From: an uncultured Acetatifactor sp.
GTDB lineage: Bacteria > Bacillota > Clostridia > Lachnospirales > Lachnospiraceae
Assembly: GCA_934394665.1 (NCBI GenBank)
Contig: CAKRRS010000021.1
Location: 1 to 37,899 of the forward strand
Reading direction: 5' to 3'
DNA: 37,899 bases
Both the position numbers and the translations under genes were made by a program. The notes beneath the pieces are model-generated. The model ran no database searches. It saw nothing but the letters and a program-made list of their open reading frames with translations, and was not told the origin of the DNA. Below are positions 33,963 through 37,899 of the stretch, in pieces; positions within the stretch are counted from its first letter, which is position 1; the number at the start of each line of letters is the position of its first letter.

Positions 33963-35321
33963 CTACCGGATCAGCAAAAGCCACGCCAACCCATAATATG
34001 TCACTACCGCAACAAGATCATTCACAGTAGTGATCAGGGGACCGGACGCCACTGCCGGATCCACTTTGATCTTATGGAAAAACATAGGAATCACCGTGCC
34101 TACCGCACTGGATATCGCCATTGCAACTAACAGGGAAACTCCCACACATCCGGAGATACCGAACGCTCCCACCCAGGTATATCCCTTGAACAAATGCACA
34201 TAGACACCGAGACACAAAAGCGCCATCACACCCAGCAGCATACCGTTTAAGGAACCGGTCTTTACTTCCTTGACAACCAGCCGGAATTTTTGTTTTCCCG
34301 TCAGGTTTTCGTCCATCAATACACGAATCGTCACAGCCAGAGACTGTGTTCCCACATTTCCTGCCATATCCAGTACCAGAGACTGGAAACAGATCACAAC
34401 CGGCAGCACCGCCACTACATTTTCAAAAAGTCCTACGACCGAAGACACTGCCATACCTAAGAAAAGCAGGATAATCAGCCAGGGCAGACGCTTTTTCATA
34501 CTCTGGATTGTCGGCTCCTTCAGATCTTCTTCCGCAGTCAGACCTGCTAACTTTGCATAATCCTCGCCCATCTCGTTGTCGACCATTTCGATCAAATCTT
34601 CCGACGTGATGACACCGAGAATTTTCTTCTCAGATGACAATACAGGAATGGAATCCTCCGCATAATCCAGGATTTGGTCCATACAGTCATCTATTTTCTC
34701 GTGATCGGTAACGTACGGATAAGATTTTACCACCAGATCTTCCAGTTTTTCATTCTCCCTCGCCCGGATCAGGTCTTTCAGGTCAATGGCTCCCGCGAAA
34801 ATCTCTTTTTCATCCACCACATAGATGGTCATGATATTGTCGTTATCCCCGGCCTGCTTCACCAACTCGCTCATAGCCTGTTTGATCGACAAGTTCTCCG
34901 GGATGCAGATGTAATTGGTCGTCATGCAGCTGCCGATCTCTTCCTCATCATAAGACATCAGCATTTTTACATCTTTTTTCGCATCTTCATCCAGCATCCT
35001 GACGATCTGTTCTTTCTCCTCCGGATCCAGATGTTCCAGCAGATCCACCGCATCATCGGAATCCATTTCGGAGATCACCTTTGCGGCTCCCTCCACCGTC
35101 AGTTCCTTTATGTATTTCTGCGGTTCGTCCACATATTTAAAAATCTCGGCAGTCTTCTGCACACCCAACAGCTGATAGAGGCGCTTACGCTCTTCCTCCG
35201 ACATTCCTTGCAGAATATCTGCAATATCATTTTCATGATAATTCAGCAAAAAATCCAGAATTTCCTTATCCGTTTTTTCACTGCGGAACAGTTCCGCCAG
35301 TTCAGAATATTTCTTGTTCAT
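33963..35321 (-). CDS. mgtE: Magnesium transporter MgtE
   Basis: This 452-residue Mg2+ channel/transporter has the three expected parts: an acidic N-domain (about 1-130, with MDSDDAVDLLEHLDPEEKE), a CBS pair (about 130-260) that senses cytoplasmic Mg2+, and five membrane helices (about 285-452). In the membrane part, DMAGNVGTQSLAVTIR and the conserved acidic residue in ITTVNDLVAV mark the ion pathway. GGGAGT lies upstream of the ATG. The gene has a long leader (about 295 bases) with a small ORF, a long-range helix and an intrinsic terminator, so transcription or translation is probably controlled in the leader. Confidence 0.95.
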   Translation of the reverse strand: MNKKYSELAELFRSEKTDKEILDFLLNYHENDIADILQGMSEEERKRLYQLLGVQKTAEIFKYVDEPQKYIKELTVEGAAKVISEMDSDDAVDLLEHLDPEEKEQIVRMLDEDAKKDVKMLMSYDEEEIGSCMTTNYICIPENLSIKQAMSELVKQAGDNDNIMTIYVVDEKEIFAGAIDLKDLIRARENEKLEDLVVKSYPYVTDHEKIDDCMDQILDYAEDSIPVLSSEKKILGVITSEDLIEMVDNEMGEDYAKLAGLTAEEDLKEPTIQSMKKRLPWLIILLFLGMAVSSVVGLFENVVAVLPVVICFQSLVLDMAGNVGTQSLAVTIRVLMDENLTGKQKFRLVVKEVKTGSLNGMLLGVMALLCLGVYVHLFKGYTWVGAFGISGCVGVSLLVAMAISSAVGTVIPMFFHKIKVDPAVASGPLITTVNDLVAVVTYYGLAWLLLIR

Positions 35322-35428
35322 TGTCTTATAACTCCCTTCATGTTTTGATTATTTCCTGCAAGTAACGATTCAGAAACGATATATGCGATTCTTCGCCTCC
35401 GAATCATTAGAAATGCAACAGAAAGGGC

Positions 35429-35462
35429 AATAAAATAGAAAAGAAGCACCTCACGGTGCTTC
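35429..35462 (-). terminator. Intrinsic terminator in the mgtE leader (candidate attenuator)
   Basis: GAAGCACC/GGTGCTTC forms an 8-bp perfect stem with a GTGA tetraloop, followed by TTTTCTATTTT on the minus strand. It lies about 110 bases before the mgtE start codon and about 40 bases after the small leader ORF. A second copy of the 3' arm, GGTGCTT, occurs inside the ORF at 35541-35547 and could pair with the 5' arm as an antiterminator. Confidence 0.85.
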
Positions 35463-35499
35463 CCACATAAAAATCTATGTACATCAAATCAGAGTACGA

Positions 35500-35586
35500 C
35501 TATCTCATTTCACAGACAGCCATACCATGCTTGCATGAAAAAGCACCGCGTATTCTACTTCGCCCATAACCATCGCAACTGTCCAT
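35500..35586 (-). CDS. 28-residue leader peptide candidate upstream of mgtE
   Basis: The ORF begins ATG at 35586 with GGAGGTG six bases upstream, as good a ribosome site as any in the window, and reads MDSCDGYGRSRIRGAF followed by SCKHGMAVCEMR. It contains three Cys and several basic residues but no hydrophobic helix, so it is unlike known membrane-active or toxin peptides. Bases 35579-35591, which include the start codon, can form a continuous 13-bp helix (two G-U pairs) with 35507-35519, close to the end of the ORF. The region may be a translated leader, a structured RNA, or both. I do not recognise a described family. Confidence 0.5.
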   Translation of the reverse strand: MDSCDGYGRSRIRGAFSCKHGMAVCEMR

Positions 35587-35622
35587 GAAATTCACCTCCG
35601 ACTTTTCATTTTTTCCGTGGTT

Positions 35623-35651
35623 ATCGTAGCACTGTGCTTTTCGTTTTGCAA
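35623..35651 (-). promoter_or_regulatory. Promoter of the mgtE leader
   Basis: On the minus strand TTGCAA (35646-35651) and TACGAT (35623-35628) are 17 bases apart, just downstream of the acyltransferase stop codon at 35653. The spacer holds a perfect 11-bp palindrome, AGCACTGTGCT (35628-35638), a possible operator. The start of transcription would be near 35616. Confidence 0.45.
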
Positions 35652-35652
35652 G

Positions 35653-36792
35653 TTATTTTTTTGTTATTTCTGCGTCGGACCTTTCTGCATGACTCTTATT
35701 TTTCCACTGTTTTTCAAAATACGGAATTATTTTGTTTTCTGCCACAATTTCTCCCTGCTTCATAAGCCATGCCACGCACAGTGTCATCCCCACCTGCACA
35801 AGATAAAACAGGAAAAAGCCGGAAATATATTGCATGCACAGCTTCTCAGTATAAGCAAACAAAAATGTATGGATCAGCCACATATAAGTAGCATAATTTC
35901 CGACAAACAGGCTTGCCGTCGCCAACACTTTTGCCTGCACCAACAGCAATAATACTCCTGTGACAAATATAGGGACGATTACAAAATCATATCTTGCAAA
36001 AGAGGGATCCGGGGTGATCCGTATCCGCAATCCAATCATAGCTGCGATCAATACCAAACCAATAACTGCGTTTAAGATTCCCGACATTTTTTCTGTTGAA
36101 ATCTTTTCTATTGAAAATTTTTCTGAAATCTTTTTGTAAACAGAAAATCTCGAAAACAAATATCCTACGAAAAAGATTGCCAGAAAGCTGGGACGCAGTT
36201 CATGGATAAATGCAAGGAACCCTTCCGGATCTTGCAGCCACAAAAGAGAGCACAACACAATTCCAACCCCAAAAACAACTCCGTAGAAAGTACTTTTTGT
36301 TCTTCTTTCTTTTGTTTCAAACGGCTCAAACAATAAATGTACTAACGGCACCAACAGCATCATCAATACATATTGCTGCATATACCACCAGGTTCCGTTA
36401 TAAGAGACTTCGATTGCGAAAAAATTCTTCCAAAATTCTGCCGGATAAAAAGGCTCTTTACGAATCCCAAAATCAATTGCCTTAAACACCAGCAACACAT
36501 ACCAGTATTTTCCGAACAGCCGTAACAGCCGCAAAAGGATGCTGCGATAGCTCAGCCGCAAAGCGGTCAGAAACTTCTCATTTTGCAATGCTGACAGTCC
36601 ATAATAAATTCCATATCCACTGACAAACGCAAACATCCCAACACAGATTTTTCCAAACCATGCCGTGCTTTTTACCAGTTCTACGTTGCCATAGGAAAGC
36701 GCCAGTTCTGACGGATTTAAGAAATAATGATGATACATCATCAGAAGAACTGCGATTCCCTGTATCATAACCGATTGTTTTTTCGTGATCAT
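35653..36792 (-). CDS. Acyltransferase family 3 membrane protein
   Basis: About 379 residues with some ten membrane helices. The N-terminal KKQSVMIQGIAVLLMMYHHY has the conserved histidine segment of acyltransferase family 3 (PF01757), which transfers acetyl or other acyl groups to cell-surface sugars or glycolipids. I chose the ATG at 36792, with AGAGGAGT about 10 bases upstream and the membrane domain starting directly after it. The frame is open a further 58 codons and would then overlap the Nudix gene, but that extension is polar and unlike the family. The acceptor is unknown. Confidence 0.8.
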   Translation of the reverse strand: MITKKQSVMIQGIAVLLMMYHHYFLNPSELALSYGNVELVKSTAWFGKICVGMFAFVSGYGIYYGLSALQNEKFLTALRLSYRSILLRLLRLFGKYWYVLLVFKAIDFGIRKEPFYPAEFWKNFFAIEVSYNGTWWYMQQYVLMMLLVPLVHLLFEPFETKERRTKSTFYGVVFGVGIVLCSLLWLQDPEGFLAFIHELRPSFLAIFFVGYLFSRFSVYKKISEKFSIEKISTEKMSGILNAVIGLVLIAAMIGLRIRITPDPSFARYDFVIVPIFVTGVLLLLVQAKVLATASLFVGNYATYMWLIHTFLFAYTEKLCMQYISGFFLFYLVQVGMTLCVAWLMKQGEIVAENKIIPYFEKQWKNKSHAERSDAEITKK

Positions 36793-36917
36793 CGGCTCGT
36801 TTACTCCTCTCAATTCATGCATCTCACTGTAGATTGACCCAAATTTTGTTCCAAATTCTATTCCGGACTCATTTTGGTCATGCTTCATTTTATGTTGTAA
36901 GCAGAAAGCCGATCCCT

Positions 36918-37370
36918 CTACTGTATCATCGACATGATTCCGTTCTCCGTCAATATTTGTAAGCATTCCTGTGCATCCTCATCATGCATCATCTGCCACA
37001 CCTGTTTCATCCCCGGAGCCAGCGGTTTCTTCAAATATTCCTCTTCTGAGATCCAATAAGCGCTTCCCTCCTCGGAAGAAATCAGCTCTCCTTCGTATTC
37101 CGCTGTCTTATACAAAAATCCAACGTTCCGAACATCCTCCGTCATCCAATGATATATTCCTGTCAATTTAGGATTTCTGATCTTCAGACCTGTCTCTTCA
37201 TAGATTTCCCGAATCACCGATTCCTGGAAGGTCTCTCCCGGCTCCACATGCCCTCCCGGAAATGTCGTCCCGGAATAGCTTTTTCCCACCTTATCCAATG
37301 CTAACACATTGCCTTCCTTATCATAGACCATGCACATGTTCATAAAGATCACTTTTTCAATTTCTGCCAT
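36918..37370 (-). CDS. Nudix hydrolase (MutT/NUDIX family)
   Basis: This 150-residue protein has a complete Nudix box from Gly40 to Leu62 (GHVEPGE, then REIYEETGL, with Glu55, Glu58 and Glu59 as metal ligands). Members hydrolyse nucleoside diphosphates linked to another group; the small size and MutT-like layout suggest an oxidised-nucleotide or similar substrate. It precedes the acyltransferase gene on the same strand by about 125 bases. Confidence 0.92.
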   Translation of the reverse strand: MAEIEKVIFMNMCMVYDKEGNVLALDKVGKSYSGTTFPGGHVEPGETFQESVIREIYEETGLKIRNPKLTGIYHWMTEDVRNVGFLYKTAEYEGELISSEEGSAYWISEEEYLKKPLAPGMKQVWQMMHDEDAQECLQILTENGIMSMIQ

Positions 37371-37490
37371 ACCCTTACCTTTTGCCTTTAGATTCCTACT
37401 GCGCAGCTTTTTATGTAAGCTTCCATAAGTATACCATAGCAGGCATACGGATTCAAATAGCTGGATTGTTAACTTGAAAGTTAGTTAAGC

Positions 37491-37672
37491 AAACCTGTCG
37501 CCGTAGCCCCGATTGCATATAAGAAACGCTGACATCGCTTCCGCTCGGAAACAGAGCGCAGCGGCACGTAAGCGAGGAAAGTACCCTCGCAATGCGTCCA
37601 AGGGACGCTATGGTGCCGGCGTCTGTTTACGGTCAGCTTATTCTTATATGCAACCGGGTCTACTGGTTTACT
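37491..37672 (+). repeat. MITE-like element with inverted arms and internal stem-loops
   Basis: The element has imperfect terminal arms, about 37491-37533 and 37631-37672, sharing GCATATAAGAA and GCTGAC in inverted orientation. Between them are three consecutive hairpins: CGCTC/GAGCG (37542-37558), GCGAGG/CCTCGC (37572-37590) and GCGTCC/GGACGC (37594-37608). A 92-codon minus-strand frame covers it, but its composition is explained by the palindromes and it has no convincing ribosome site. A partial inverted copy lies at 1-80. It looks like a small non-autonomous or REP-like repeat. From 37673 to the window end I see no gene. Confidence 0.65.
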
Positions 37673-37899
37673 TGAAATTTGAAAATCACAGTCAATATAA
37701 ATTCCGTTCAAACATGCCATAATTAAGTCAAATAAAGGAATTTTCCCCTTATATTTCAATATTTTCCACTATTAAGAACTCACGAGCAATATTTTTCAGG
37801 AATACCCATAAAATTCGGCTTGTTTATATCACTTTTTCCTTTATTTTGGACATTTTTAAAGCAAAATTCAGGAATGTTCAAGAACCGCAGAACTCCCGG

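Noticed and set aside
35429..35651. M-box (ykoK) or yybP-ykoY riboswitch
   Set aside because: The conserved core strings of these classes were not found by eye; a covariance search is still needed to be certain.
37481..37759. Minus-strand 92-codon frame over the right-hand repeat
   Set aside because: It is made mostly of the inverted arms and hairpins of the MITE-like element, and no ribosome site or family motif was seen.

Overview
The window looks like chromosomal DNA from a gut-type Clostridia bacterium, most likely Lachnospiraceae. The evidence is moderate GC content, strong AGGAGG-type ribosome sites, YesM/YesN regulation of an ABC sugar importer with no ATPase gene of its own, several AraC regulators, DUF4143 ATPases and a GH8/GH43/GH3 xylo-oligosaccharide set. 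The species cannot be fixed from sequence alone. Almost every gene is on the minus strand; the clear exception is one AraC gene at 3901-4719. No rRNA, tRNA, CRISPR array or intact mobile element was seen.

Region 1 (about 80-24450) is a Gram-positive xylan/xylo-oligosaccharide utilization locus. Read in the direction of transcription it holds: endonuclease IV (nfo), a solute-binding-protein paralogue broken by one in-frame TAG, a CE1-type esterase with a degenerate second copy of its modules, an SGNH esterase, a GH43 beta-xylosidase, a YesM-type sensor kinase, a YesN-type response regulator, a strong terminator, then a new promoter driving a lipoprotein binding protein and two permeases, a GH8 reducing-end xylosidase (Rex), a GH3 beta-xylosidase and an AraC regulator. 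Beyond a second, convergent AraC gene come a GH3 beta-glucosidase and an MFS sugar permease. None of the hydrolases or esterases has a signal peptide. The inferred scheme is that acetylated or feruloylated xylo-oligosaccharides made outside the cell are imported, de-esterified and cut to xylose inside. The transport ATPase (MsmX-like) and any secreted xylanase must lie elsewhere.

Region 2 (24650-28740) holds three GNAT acetyltransferases and a MATE exporter in one tight run, plus two tiny membrane-protein genes. Region 3 (28730-31970) is a patchwork: a DUF4143 AAA ATPase whose promoter sits at the end of an array of 33-bp-period repeats, an internally deleted HD-GYP gene, an ATC-hydrolase-like gene and an IS200/IS605 transposase remnant. 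Region 4 (31970-37370) has a membrane-fused spermidine-synthase-like protein behind a candidate MerR-type promoter, the Mg2+ transporter gene mgtE, an acyltransferase-3 protein and a Nudix hydrolase.

The most interesting undescribed element is the mgtE leader at about 35430-35651. It has its own promoter, a 28-codon ORF with an ideal Shine-Dalgarno, a 13-bp helix whose 5' strand includes the start codon and whose 3' strand lies near the end of the ORF, a strong intrinsic terminator, and a second copy of one terminator arm inside the ORF. This looks like an attenuator or riboswitch-like control device. A MITE-like element near the right end has an inverted partial copy at the extreme left end, so the window is bracketed by inverted repeats.
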